From: Treponema sp.
GTDB taxonomy: Bacteria > Spirochaetota > Spirochaetia > Treponematales > Treponemataceae
DNA length: 22,743 nt
Assembly (NCBI GenBank): GCA_021442965.1
Contig: JABUUX010000468.1
Location: forward strand, 1 to 22,743
Direction: 5' to 3'
Positions 14,162 through 22,454 of this stretch are shown here, piece after piece (the stretch's first letter is position 1; every line of letters begins with the position of its first letter). The translations under genes were made by a program, and so were the position numbers. The notes beneath the pieces are model-generated. The model searched no databases and was not told where the DNA came from. It saw nothing but the letters and a program-made list of their open reading frames with translations.

Positions 14162-16609
14162 ATGAAAAGTTTTAGCCATAAACTTCTTTTTTCTGTGTTA
14201 TTTTTATTGCTTTCTTTTTCTGTTTTTGCAGAGGAGGCAGAAGATGACGGGGAATGGTTTTGGAATAAGCCTATTGCAGAAATCACATTTGAAGGGCTTA
14301 AAACCGTAAAAAAATCAGATCTTACAGGGGTTATTTCTCATTTTATAGGGCTTCCTTTTGATGAAGATACGTATACTGATATTCTTGACCGTCTTTATGC
14401 TATGGATCTTTTTGAAGAACTTGAACCATATGCAAAGCATTCAAAGAAAGAGAACGAAGTTCTTCTTGTTTTTCAGGTAACAGAGAAGCCTGTTATTTCT
14501 AATATCAGTTTTTCCGGAAATGTTCAGATTCGTAACGGTGAATTAAGAGAAAAGGTCAGTTCAAAAGTATCGGACGTATTTACAGAAAGCAAAATCCTTA
14601 TGGATGAAAGGATTATTCGTGAATATTATATTTCAAAAGGCTATACAGATGCTCAAGTTACTCATAAAGTTGAAAAATACAATGAAGGTGTAAAAATTAC
14701 ATTTGAAATTAGTGAAGGTTCTCATGTTGTTATTACAAGTATTAAAATCCAGGGAAATACGGTTGTTTCTGAACGCCTTTTGAAATCAAAACTTCAGTTA
14801 AAGGAAATTGGATTCCTTAAAGACGGTGCTTTCCAGAAAACTATGCTTGAAGCAGATAAGCAGAAAATCCTCTCCTATTATCAGGAAAGAGGTTACATGG
14901 ACGTTAATTTTGTCGATGTTGTTATAAATACTGAGCCTAATCCCGCAAAAAAACGTAATGAAATGTCGATAACATTTATCATTCAAGAAGGTTCGCAGTA
15001 TATATATACAGGAACGACATTTTCAGGAAATGAAGTATTTTCTACAGAAAAACTTTCTTCTTTTATAAAGCAAGATACAGGAACTGTATTTAACTATACT
15101 AAGTATTATCAAAATTTGGTGGATATAACTAATCTTTATTATGAAAACGGATATATGTCATTGGAATTTGCACCAATCCCCAAAAAAGATTCTGACCGCC
15201 ATGAGATTTCTTACAATATTTCTATTACAGAAAGAGCCAGAAGTCATATAGAAAATGTTATAGTAAAGGGAAATACAAAAACCAAAGATCATGTAATTTT
15301 ACGTGAAATTCCAATTGAAAGCGGTGATATTTTTTCCAAAGATAAAATAATGAATGGGTATAGAAATGTTTATAACCTTCAGTTTTTCTCAAACGTTATG
15401 CCAGAATATCAACCGGGTTCAGAAGAAGGTCTTGTGGATCTTGTATTTAATGTTGAAGAGCAGTCTACAACTACATTCCAATTTGGTCTAACCTTTTCTG
15501 GTGCAGGACTGGCTTCTTCCAAAAATAATATAACGATTCCATTTTCATTGTATGGAAAACTTGAAAATTCAAATTTGTTTGGTGACGGCCGTTCCATTTC
15601 TGTTTCTACAACTCTTTCTCCTAGTGAACAGGCTGTTGATTTAAGTTATGGCCAGAACTGGATTGGAAACCTTCCAATATCATTCAGTCAGTCACTTTCT
15701 TTCTCTCATTCGTCGGGAACTGCTCAAAGATTAAGTTTTTCTCCTGATGGAATTATCGATCGAGATTATTATTACATGAATTATCAGGGATGGACAGCAA
15801 GTCTTGGTACTTCTGTAGGTAAGCGATGGACTCCAAACTACGCTATCCTTTCTCTTTCTGGCGGTATAAACAATTCTCTTACAAACTATCAGTTTGATGA
15901 AGGAAATTTTGTCCCTGACAGTACGGGGCTCTCTCTATACGCAAATCGTTGGGGGCTTTCTAATTGTGTTTGGGTTAGCGGTTCTGTTGATAATCGTGAT
16001 ATTGCTTATGATCCATCTAAGGGGTGGTTTGCTAGTGAGCGTCTTGGCTGGTATGGTTTTATTCCTAAACTTGAATCGGAGTTCTTCTTAAGAAGTGATA
16101 CAAAACTTGAAGGCTACGTAACTCTCTTTAATATTCCGTTTACAGAAACATGGTCATTGAAAGGTGTGCTTGCAGGATATACAGGTTTTTCAAATATATT
16201 CCCTGTTAGTGAATTTTTCAGTGATTCAAACAAACTTTATATAGATGGTATGTTCAATGGTCGAGGTTGGACAGATGTTTATAATAAGGTTAAAGGAAAG
16301 TCAATGTTTGTAAACTCTGCAGAAGTTCGTATTCCAATTGCACCGGGCTACATTGGTGTTGATTTCTTCTTCGATGCGGTTGCTGTTAAAACAGATATGG
16401 CTTCTATGTTCAGTTCGCTTACAGCAGATGATTTGTTCTTTAGTTTCGGACCTGGAATTAAGTTCCTTCTGCCTCAGTTCCCATTACATCTTTTATTTAC
16501 TTGGAAATTTAAACCTGAAGACGGACAACTTAAATGGGCTGGAGATCTTAACAGATGTCGAAGTAATACATTCCAGTTTGTTCTTTCGTTCAATATGGTT
16601 AATAGATAA
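14162..16609 (+). CDS. bamA: Outer-membrane protein assembly factor BamA (Omp85)
   Basis: BamA folds beta-barrel proteins into the outer membrane. From the ATG at 14162 the protein has 815 residues: a signal peptide (MKSFSHKLL to VFA, before EEAEDD), five POTRA domains beginning near residues 38, 109, 187, 278 and 359, and a beta-barrel from about 436 to the end. The POTRA starts share a hydrophobic strand followed by G or GN (ITFEG, ISFSGN, IKIQGN, TTFSGN, VIVKGN). The Omp85 loop-6 motif, usually VRGF or VRGY, appears as GRGW with its key arginine at about 701. The chain ends in SFNMVNR rather than in an aromatic residue. It follows tamB by 24 bases and precedes skp by 21. The order matches the T. 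pallidum TP0326 neighbourhood as I recall it. Confidence 0.95.
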   Translation: MKSFSHKLLFSVLFLLLSFSVFAEEAEDDGEWFWNKPIAEITFEGLKTVKKSDLTGVISHFIGLPFDEDTYTDILDRLYAMDLFEELEPYAKHSKKENEVLLVFQVTEKPVISNISFSGNVQIRNGELREKVSSKVSDVFTESKILMDERIIREYYISKGYTDAQVTHKVEKYNEGVKITFEISEGSHVVITSIKIQGNTVVSERLLKSKLQLKEIGFLKDGAFQKTMLEADKQKILSYYQERGYMDVNFVDVVINTEPNPAKKRNEMSITFIIQEGSQYIYTGTTFSGNEVFSTEKLSSFIKQDTGTVFNYTKYYQNLVDITNLYYENGYMSLEFAPIPKKDSDRHEISYNISITERARSHIENVIVKGNTKTKDHVILREIPIESGDIFSKDKIMNGYRNVYNLQFFSNVMPEYQPGSEEGLVDLVFNVEEQSTTTFQFGLTFSGAGLASSKNNITIPFSLYGKLENSNLFGDGRSISVSTTLSPSEQAVDLSYGQNWIGNLPISFSQSLSFSHSSGTAQRLSFSPDGIIDRDYYYMNYQGWTASLGTSVGKRWTPNYAILSLSGGINNSLTNYQFDEGNFVPDSTGLSLYANRWGLSNCVWVSGSVDNRDIAYDPSKGWFASERLGWYGFIPKLESEFFLRSDTKLEGYVTLFNIPFTETWSLKGVLAGYTGFSNIFPVSEFFSDSNKLYIDGMFNGRGWTDVYNKVKGKSMFVNSAEVRIPIAPGYIGVDFFFDAVAVKTDMASMFSSLTADDLFFSFGPGIKFLLPQFPLHLLFTWKFKPEDGQLKWAGDLNRCRSNTFQFVLSFNMVNR

Positions 16610-16620
16610 TAGAATTATTT

Positions 16621-16624
16621 GAGG
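16621..16624 (+). promoter_or_regulatory. Ribosome-binding site fixing the skp start
   Basis: GAGG lies six bases before the ATG at 16631. It sits inside the longer TTG-started reading from 16619, which would put MRLV before the signal peptide, so the ATG is preferred. Confidence 0.75.
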
Positions 16625-16630
16625 TTAGTT

Positions 16631-17149
16631 ATGAATAAAAAAATTATTGCATCTTTATTTATCGGTTTTCTTGTTTGTGCCGGTTCGTTTGCTCAGCAAA
16701 TTACAAAATTTGGTGTAGTTGATACAAATAAGGTTTACAACGCATATTTTAAAAATACTACAGCTGTTAGAAATTATGAAAAAAAACGAGCTGATTTTCA
16801 GCAGGAAATAAATAAAGTTACTGAACAGATTCGTGAACTGCAGCAAAAAAAACTTGATTATCAGAATGAGAATAACCAGGCTATGGTTATGAAAACTGAA
16901 ACTGAAATTACAAAGAAAAAAGACTATCTGAATGAATATACAAATGCTAAAAATGTTGAACTTGATTCTATGTTAAAGTCATTAAAATCTTCTGATGAAT
17001 TTTATAAAAAACTTTATAACGCACTTTCTAAAATTGCAGAAAGTGGCGGTTACAGTATGATATTAAGTCTTCAGGAATCTAACGCAATTCTTTGGTACAG
17101 TAATACAGTTGATATTACTGATGAAGTGATTTCAAAATTAGGACTTTAG
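16631..17149 (+). CDS. skp: Skp/OmpH-family periplasmic chaperone
   Basis: Skp holds unfolded outer-membrane proteins in the periplasm and passes them to BamA. From the ATG at 16631 the protein has 172 residues: signal peptide MNKKIIASLFIGFLVCAGSFA with cleavage before QQ, the opening strand KFGVVDTNKVYNAY typical of OmpH, then a long helical pair (about 50-125) rich in Lys, Glu and Gln that forms the trimer's coiled-coil arms, and a returning C-terminal segment with GGYSMIL. The length fits the family. The signal-peptide cysteine sits in FLVC, a poor lipobox, so I do not call it a lipoprotein. It follows bamA, its functional partner, by 21 bases and mutS begins one base after its stop. Confidence 0.9.
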   Translation: MNKKIIASLFIGFLVCAGSFAQQITKFGVVDTNKVYNAYFKNTTAVRNYEKKRADFQQEINKVTEQIRELQQKKLDYQNENNQAMVMKTETEITKKKDYLNEYTNAKNVELDSMLKSLKSSDEFYKKLYNALSKIAESGGYSMILSLQESNAILWYSNTVDITDEVISKLGL

Positions 17150-17150
17150 A

Positions 17151-19757
17151 ATGTCCGGCGAAAAGGATAATCAGTCACAGGTGAATCTTTCACCAATGAT
17201 GGTTCAGTATAATTCCATAAAAAAACAGTATCCGAATGAAGTTGTCTTTTTTCGTCTCGGAGACTTTTATGAAATGTTTAATAATGACGCGGTTGAAGTA
17301 TCCCGTCTTCTTAATCTTACGCTTACACATAGAGCTCAGCAGCCTATGTGTGGTGTTCCTTATCATGCAGCAAAAGTTTATATTGCGCGCCTTTTGCGTC
17401 TTGGAAAAAAAATTGTTATTTGTGAGCAGATTGGTGATCCTAAAGCTAAAGGTCTTACAGAGCGAAAGGTTGTAGAAATAATTACACCAGGTACTGCGGT
17501 GGAATCGGAATATCTGGATGGAAATAAAGCAAATTATCTGGCGGCTATGAGCATTACAAAAGGGCAGGTAGGATTTGCATTTATTGACGTTACTACTGCC
17601 AGTTTTAAAGCAACTAGTTGGGCTGCATCTGACATGGGAAGCTGTTTTTCAAAGGAACTTGGAAGAGCCTCTCCTAGAGAACTTCTTTTACCCCAAAGTT
17701 TAAAAACTAATGCTGATATTCAGCTTGCAATTGAAAGTACTGAAAATGTGGCAGTTTCATATTATCCGGACTGGGATTTTAATTCTGAGTTTTCATATAA
17801 AAAATTAACAGATCAGTTTAAGACTGTAAATCTTCATGCGTTTGGACTTGAAAAAGATTCACCAGAAGTTGCTCCCTCAGGATTTCTATTAGACTATCTT
17901 GATAAAACTACCAATACTTATGTTCCCCATATTGCAACTATCAAAGTTTACCGCGACTCTGATTACCTGATGATGGATGATTCTTCCAGACGCAATTTAG
18001 AAATTACAGAAAACTTAAGAGACGGTTCTGTTCAATATTCTCTTTTAGAATGTGTGAATCATTCAAAAACTGCAATGGGAAGCAGGCTTTTACGTCAATG
18101 GCTCTTATTTCCTCTTACAAGTATTTCAGAGATTAAGAGCCGTCAGGATAGTGTTCAGTCTTTTTTTGAAAATCAATATTTATTGGAGGAAATTCGAGAC
18201 GAACTTTCTCCTGTACTGGATGTTGAACGACTGGCAGGAAGGATTGCCATGGAGCGTGCCCATGCAAAAGATTTACAGGCTCTGCGACTTAGTTTGGAAT
18301 CATGGTTAAATGTTCGAAAAAAACTGATTGAAAGTGATTTTTCATTTGCTCCATCTGAAACAGCACAGCAGATTATAGAACTTATAAAAAGTTCAATTCT
18401 TGATGACCCTGCTACCAGTCTTACAGAAGGAAGAATTATTAAAGATGGATGGTCAGATGAACTTGATAAATGGAGACAGATTCGAGATAACTTTAATAGT
18501 GTTCTTTCTTCTTATGAAGAAGAAGAAAAAGAAATTAGCGGTATTCCAACTTTAAAAATAAAATATAACAATGCTTCTGGCTATTTTATTGAAATTTCAA
18601 AAGGGAAACTTGATAGCGTTCCACAACATTTTATAAGGCGCCGCTCTTTAATGAATGGAGATCGTTTTACAACAGAAAAACTTCAGACTTTAGAACAGCA
18701 GTTGAATGAATCAGGTGCGAAAATTCTAGAATTAGAGCGTGATTTGTTTTTGGAGATAAGAAAAAAACTTCAAGAATTTGTTCCCTATTTACTTCAAATA
18801 TCAAATGAAATTGCCTACACAGATGTTACTGCCTGTTTTGCTTTCAGTGCAAGGTTACATGACTGGGTTAGACCTGAAGTTGATGATAGTTATATTTTTG
18901 AAATTAAAAATGGTCGCCATCCTGTTGTAGAACTCCATCTTCCAACTGGAGAGTTTATTCCTAATGATTCTTTTTTAGATATAGGAAAAGATTCTGTTCC
19001 GTCCTTTAACCTTATTACAGGTCCAAATATGGCTGGAAAAAGTACTTATTTAAGACAGAATGCACTGATTACTTTATTAGCACAAAGCGGATCTTTTGTT
19101 CCTGCCTCTAAAGCTCATATTGGTGTAGTAGACAGAGTTTTTTGTCGTGTTGGTGCCAGTGATAATCTTGCTCGCGGTGAATCCACATTTTTGGTTGAGA
19201 TGACAGAAACTGCAAATATTCTGGTATCTGCGACTGATAAATCTCTTGTTATTATGGACGAAGTTGGACGTGGAACTTCAACCGAAGACGGTCTTTCTAT
19301 TGCTAGAGCAGTTTCGGAGTACTTGTTGGATTCAATTAATTGCAGAACCTTCTTTGCTACTCATTATCATGAACTTACACGTATGGAGCATCCTTCAATC
19401 AAAATGCTTTGTATGGACGTTAAAGAAAATGCAGGTTCGGTCGTTTTCTTGCGTAAAATAAAGGAGGGAGCAACTGAAAATTCCTATGGTATTCATGTTG
19501 CGGGACTGGCAGGGCTTCCTGAATCTGTTATTATGCGTGCAAAGCAGATTTTATCTCATATTCAAATGGTTAATTCTGATAAACCTGTACTGGATAAAAT
19601 TCCTGAAACCAACAAGCAGGAATTTATAACTCCCGGACTTTTTAATGATGAAGAACTGATTCTTGATGAAATCCTTTCTTGTGATACTGATAATATGACG
19701 CCTCTAAATGCTCTTCAGGCGGTGACCCGATGGAAAAAAGCTCTTAGCGGACAATAA
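17151..19757 (+). CDS. mutS: DNA mismatch repair protein MutS
   Basis: MutS recognises base mismatches and recruits MutL. The 868-residue protein is full length (E. coli 853). The mismatch-reading Phe-X-Glu motif is F39-Y40-E41 in GDFYEMF. The ATPase domain has Walker A GPNMAGKST at 624-632, Walker B IMDEVGRGTS with D703 and E704, and the switch HYHEL in FFATHYHEL. The C-terminal end, PGLFNDEELILDEIL and TPLNALQAVTRWKK, resembles the usual MutS tail, although the clamp-binding QxxLF element is not obvious (TPGLF). A ribosome-binding AGGA lies within the end of skp, and only one base separates the two genes. It ends the outer-membrane biogenesis operon; mutL is not in the window. Confidence 0.97.
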   Translation: MSGEKDNQSQVNLSPMMVQYNSIKKQYPNEVVFFRLGDFYEMFNNDAVEVSRLLNLTLTHRAQQPMCGVPYHAAKVYIARLLRLGKKIVICEQIGDPKAKGLTERKVVEIITPGTAVESEYLDGNKANYLAAMSITKGQVGFAFIDVTTASFKATSWAASDMGSCFSKELGRASPRELLLPQSLKTNADIQLAIESTENVAVSYYPDWDFNSEFSYKKLTDQFKTVNLHAFGLEKDSPEVAPSGFLLDYLDKTTNTYVPHIATIKVYRDSDYLMMDDSSRRNLEITENLRDGSVQYSLLECVNHSKTAMGSRLLRQWLLFPLTSISEIKSRQDSVQSFFENQYLLEEIRDELSPVLDVERLAGRIAMERAHAKDLQALRLSLESWLNVRKKLIESDFSFAPSETAQQIIELIKSSILDDPATSLTEGRIIKDGWSDELDKWRQIRDNFNSVLSSYEEEEKEISGIPTLKIKYNNASGYFIEISKGKLDSVPQHFIRRRSLMNGDRFTTEKLQTLEQQLNESGAKILELERDLFLEIRKKLQEFVPYLLQISNEIAYTDVTACFAFSARLHDWVRPEVDDSYIFEIKNGRHPVVELHLPTGEFIPNDSFLDIGKDSVPSFNLITGPNMAGKSTYLRQNALITLLAQSGSFVPASKAHIGVVDRVFCRVGASDNLARGESTFLVEMTETANILVSATDKSLVIMDEVGRGTSTEDGLSIARAVSEYLLDSINCRTFFATHYHELTRMEHPSIKMLCMDVKENAGSVVFLRKIKEGATENSYGIHVAGLAGLPESVIMRAKQILSHIQMVNSDKPVLDKIPETNKQEFITPGLFNDEELILDEILSCDTDNMTPLNALQAVTRWKKALSGQ

Positions 19758-19825
19758 ACTTATACCCCTGCAATGTTATTGAACTGACCATATTTTCAAA
19801 GTGCACATGGCGTTACAAAAATAAA

Positions 19826-20674
19826 TTATGTAAGTGTTTTTTGAAGAGCCAGGTTATTAAGAATTTTTTGAAATATTTTTACACTTTCAACAGTTAGTGT
19901 TTCTTTTGTGTCACGATGTGAATTAATTAGAAGCCATGTTATTGGAAAATATTTTTTTAAAAGATTTTTATTGTTTTTTGACATTACCTCTGAATATGAG
20001 TGTGCTTTAGTTTCTATTAATAGTTTAATGTAATTGGTAGCTTCTAGAGCGGGAAGCATTGTAATGGCAACACAAGGAATTCCTGCTGCAAGAAAACCTG
20101 CATTATCACTATAAGCAGTAGGTAATGAGAGCCACTTATCTGAAGATGAAGAAAGAATTTGTGAAGCACGTTTTTCAAGGTTTCTATATTTTAGTAAAAA
20201 TGATTTTTTAGCTTTAGGCGGGAGGTTAGGGTTTGAAAGAACTGGAACTTCCCCACGTCCCATACAGTCAAATACATATATGTCATCTGTAATTTCAAGT
20301 TTTTTTAAAAGTTCTGCCAATAAGAATGCGCCTTGTGATTTTACACCTCCATCAGATTGTTCTTCTCCATCTGTAAAAATTAGTCTGATATTATGAGAAT
20401 ATGGGAGTTTTGAAAGTTCTTTTGCCCATTCCATTAGATTGAAAACTGCAAAACTGTTGTCATTTGCTCCTTCGGAATTATCTACTCTGTCGTAATGTGC
20501 TATTACTGTTTTCATACGAAAAGAAGGATCGTATTGTTTGGGGTTAAATCTGACAAGTAAATGCTGTTTGTTTTTTATGGGGATAACAGACGTTTCAATC
20601 CCATTTACAGCAAGGTAATTTTGGATAAAATCAAGACGTCTGGCTTGTGGGGAAATGAAGTCTTCAAAGGTCAT
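19826..20674 (-). CDS. M28-type zinc metallopeptidase
   Basis: The 282-residue protein resembles M28 aminopeptidases, co-catalytic zinc exopeptidases. H60 (VIAHYD), D72 (SEGANDNS), the catalytic-type pair E104-E105 (TDGEEQSDGG), D136 (VFDCMGRGE) and a C-terminal histidine H253 (NSHRDT) fit the expected metal ligands and base. There is no signal peptide or membrane helix, so it should act in the cytoplasm, unlike many secreted M28 enzymes. Substrate is unknown. A TATAAT (20687-20682) lies seven bases from the ATG, which would give an mRNA with almost no leader; the only ribosome-binding-like AGGA is 13 bases away. It converges with mutS over a 68-base spacer in which I see no clear terminator, and diverges from the GH43 gene. 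Confidence 0.85.
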   Translation of the reverse strand: MTFEDFISPQARRLDFIQNYLAVNGIETSVIPIKNKQHLLVRFNPKQYDPSFRMKTVIAHYDRVDNSEGANDNSFAVFNLMEWAKELSKLPYSHNIRLIFTDGEEQSDGGVKSQGAFLLAELLKKLEITDDIYVFDCMGRGEVPVLSNPNLPPKAKKSFLLKYRNLEKRASQILSSSSDKWLSLPTAYSDNAGFLAAGIPCVAITMLPALEATNYIKLLIETKAHSYSEVMSKNNKNLLKKYFPITWLLINSHRDTKETLTVESVKIFQKILNNLALQKTLT

Positions 20675-20756
20675 TTAATGTATTATATCCTAATTTAACA
20701 GATTATTCACCTGATGTAAAAAAAAGTAATGAAAATATAATAAAAAAAAATTGATA

Positions 20757-20791
20757 TATTGTTTTACAATACTTTATTTTAAGATAATAAT
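20757..20791 (+). promoter_or_regulatory. Candidate promoter and operator of the GH43 gene
   Basis: TTTACA (20763-20768) and AATAAT (20786-20791) are spaced by 17 bases. The -35 box lies within an inverted repeat, TATTGT (20757-20762) and ACAATA (20766-20771), that could be an operator. Start of transcription would fall at about 20798, the gene's own ATG. The rest of the 122-base divergent spacer is A+T-rich with no other feature apart from the peptidase gene's TATAAT. Confidence 0.45.
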
Positions 20792-20797
20792 TAACTT

Positions 20798-22315
20798 ATG
20801 AATTATCAGAATCCAGTTTTAAGGGGAATGTACCCGGACCCTTCAGTTTGCCGAGCGGGTGATAAGTTTTATATGGTTTGTTCTACATTCCATTATTTTC
20901 CAGGAGTTCCGCTATTTGAAAGCGAGGATATGATTACTTGGAAGCAGATAGGTCATGTTCTAACAAGAAAGAGTCAGCTTCTTGTTGATGGAATAGGGGC
21001 GTCCGGAGGAATTTATGCACCGAATATAAGGTTCCATAATGGACGTTTTTATATGGTTGTTACGAATGTGTCTAATATTGGAAATTTTTATGTTTGGACT
21101 GATGATATATATGGCGAGTGGTCTGATCCAATTCAAGTAGAACAATCTGGAATTGATCCGACTCTTTTTTTTGATGATGATGGTAAAACATATTTTGTTT
21201 CAAACGGAAATGATGAGAATGGAACGGGATATATTCAGATTTCAGAAATAGATATAGATACCGGCAAAAAGCTTTCAGAAAATAAACCTCTCTGGTACGG
21301 AACAGGGGGAAGATATATTGAAGCACCTCATGTTTATAAATTTGGCGGTTATTATTATGTTTTAGATGCCGAAGGTGGAACTGAATACGGGCATATGGTA
21401 AATTATGCCAGAAGTAAAAATCTAATGGGACCTTATGAACCATGTCCTAAAAATCCTGTTTTGACCAATCGTGACATGGGGGGCTATCAGCTTCAGGGGG
21501 CAGGACATGGTGATATAGTTGAAGCTCCTGATGGTACATGGTGGTTCTGTCATCTAGCTTTTCGTCAAATAGACAGATGGCTTCCTTTTCATCATTTGGG
21601 TCGTGAGACCTGTGTACAGCCAGTTATATGGAAAGATGGATGGTTTTTTATAGGTTCTATTGACCCATCTTCTTCAACAGGTACAAGTGGTACAGCTCTT
21701 TTAGAAACTAAGAGTTTTGATAATCATAAAATTGGAATTCAAAACTTTTCATATGAAAAAACATTTAAGAACTTATCCTTAAAAAATGACTGGAATTATC
21801 TTCGTAATCCGGTTTTTGAAAATTACAGGTTTACAGGTGATTTTCTTGAATTGATTTCTACTCCTGTGTCATTGAATGAAGCAGCTTCTCCAAGTTTTAT
21901 AGGGGTAAGGGCTTGTGAATTTTCAGAAGATTTTTCCTGTGATGTAGAATTGTATTGTGCTGAAGCGGGTCTTACTTTAATGATGGATGAAAATCATCAT
22001 TACGATTTTTTTATAGATAAAAACGAAGAAAAATATAATGCTAATTTAAGATTAAAAATTGGACCTGCCTGTTATATTGCAAATAAAGTAGAGATTAAAT
22101 CAAATAAAGCAAAACTTAGGATTATTTCAAATAATCTGGAATATAAATTTATACTAGAAGAGGGGACTTCCAGCATAACACTTGGAACAGCTGGAACCCG
22201 ATATCTTTCCAGTGAAGTTGCTGGTGGATTTACTGGTGTTTATAACGGGCTATATGCAGTAGGAAAAGGTGAAAAAGCAGTATTTACAAATTTGTTAATT
22301 AGGCACAAAGAATAA
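20798..22315 (+). CDS. GH43 glycoside hydrolase, beta-xylosidase type, probably cytoplasmic
   Basis: The 505-residue protein has a five-bladed beta-propeller GH43 domain (about 1-300) and a C-terminal beta-sandwich (about 310-505) like the one attached to GH43 beta-xylosidases. Catalytic residues are visible: general base D14 (MYPDPSV), pKa-modulating D120 (GIDPTLF) and general acid E175 (RYIEAPHVY). The LGRETCVQPVIWKDGW block (about 267-282) is typical of the xylosidase branch. No signal peptide is present, so it should act on short xylo- or arabino-oligosaccharides after import. Xylose versus arabinose preference cannot be fixed by eye. No transporter or sugar regulator lies next to it in the window. 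No Shine-Dalgarno precedes the ATG; the candidate promoter would make the mRNA leaderless. Confidence 0.92.
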   Translation: MNYQNPVLRGMYPDPSVCRAGDKFYMVCSTFHYFPGVPLFESEDMITWKQIGHVLTRKSQLLVDGIGASGGIYAPNIRFHNGRFYMVVTNVSNIGNFYVWTDDIYGEWSDPIQVEQSGIDPTLFFDDDGKTYFVSNGNDENGTGYIQISEIDIDTGKKLSENKPLWYGTGGRYIEAPHVYKFGGYYYVLDAEGGTEYGHMVNYARSKNLMGPYEPCPKNPVLTNRDMGGYQLQGAGHGDIVEAPDGTWWFCHLAFRQIDRWLPFHHLGRETCVQPVIWKDGWFFIGSIDPSSSTGTSGTALLETKSFDNHKIGIQNFSYEKTFKNLSLKNDWNYLRNPVFENYRFTGDFLELISTPVSLNEAASPSFIGVRACEFSEDFSCDVELYCAEAGLTLMMDENHHYDFFIDKNEEKYNANLRLKIGPACYIANKVEIKSNKAKLRIISNNLEYKFILEEGTSSITLGTAGTRYLSSEVAGGFTGVYNGLYAVGKGEKAVFTNLLIRHKE

Positions 22316-22394
22316 TTATTTTAATTGTAAGTATAAGTACTGATATATCGTATAAATAAAAAAAATATTTGTACAGACAGTTCCTTTTGAATAA

Positions 22395-22423
22395 TTGAGA
22401 ATCGCCTCCTTTTTTGATATAAT
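22395..22423 (+). promoter_or_regulatory. Strong sigma70-type promoter upstream of the hydratase gene
   Basis: TTGAGA (22395-22400) and a perfect TATAAT (22418-22423) are separated by exactly 17 bases. Transcription would start near 22430, leaving a leader of about 25 bases with an AAGGA ribosome-binding site at 22444-22448. This is the best promoter in the window. The rest of the 22316-22454 spacer shows no clear terminator for the GH43 gene. Confidence 0.8.
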
Positions 22424-22454
22424 TCTTTTATATTTAAATTTATAAGGACATTAT

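Noticed and set aside
16631..16700. Lipoprotein signal in the Skp-like protein
   Set aside because: The residues before the cysteine are FLV, with a bulky valine at -1, whereas AGSFA followed by QQ is a normal signal peptidase I site.
19758..19825. Terminator in the mutS/peptidase convergent spacer
   Set aside because: I could not find a stem followed by a T-run on either strand in the 68 bases.
22311..22320. AATAATTATT palindrome at the end of the GH43 gene as a terminator
   Set aside because: It is all A-T, has no loop and is not followed by a T-run.
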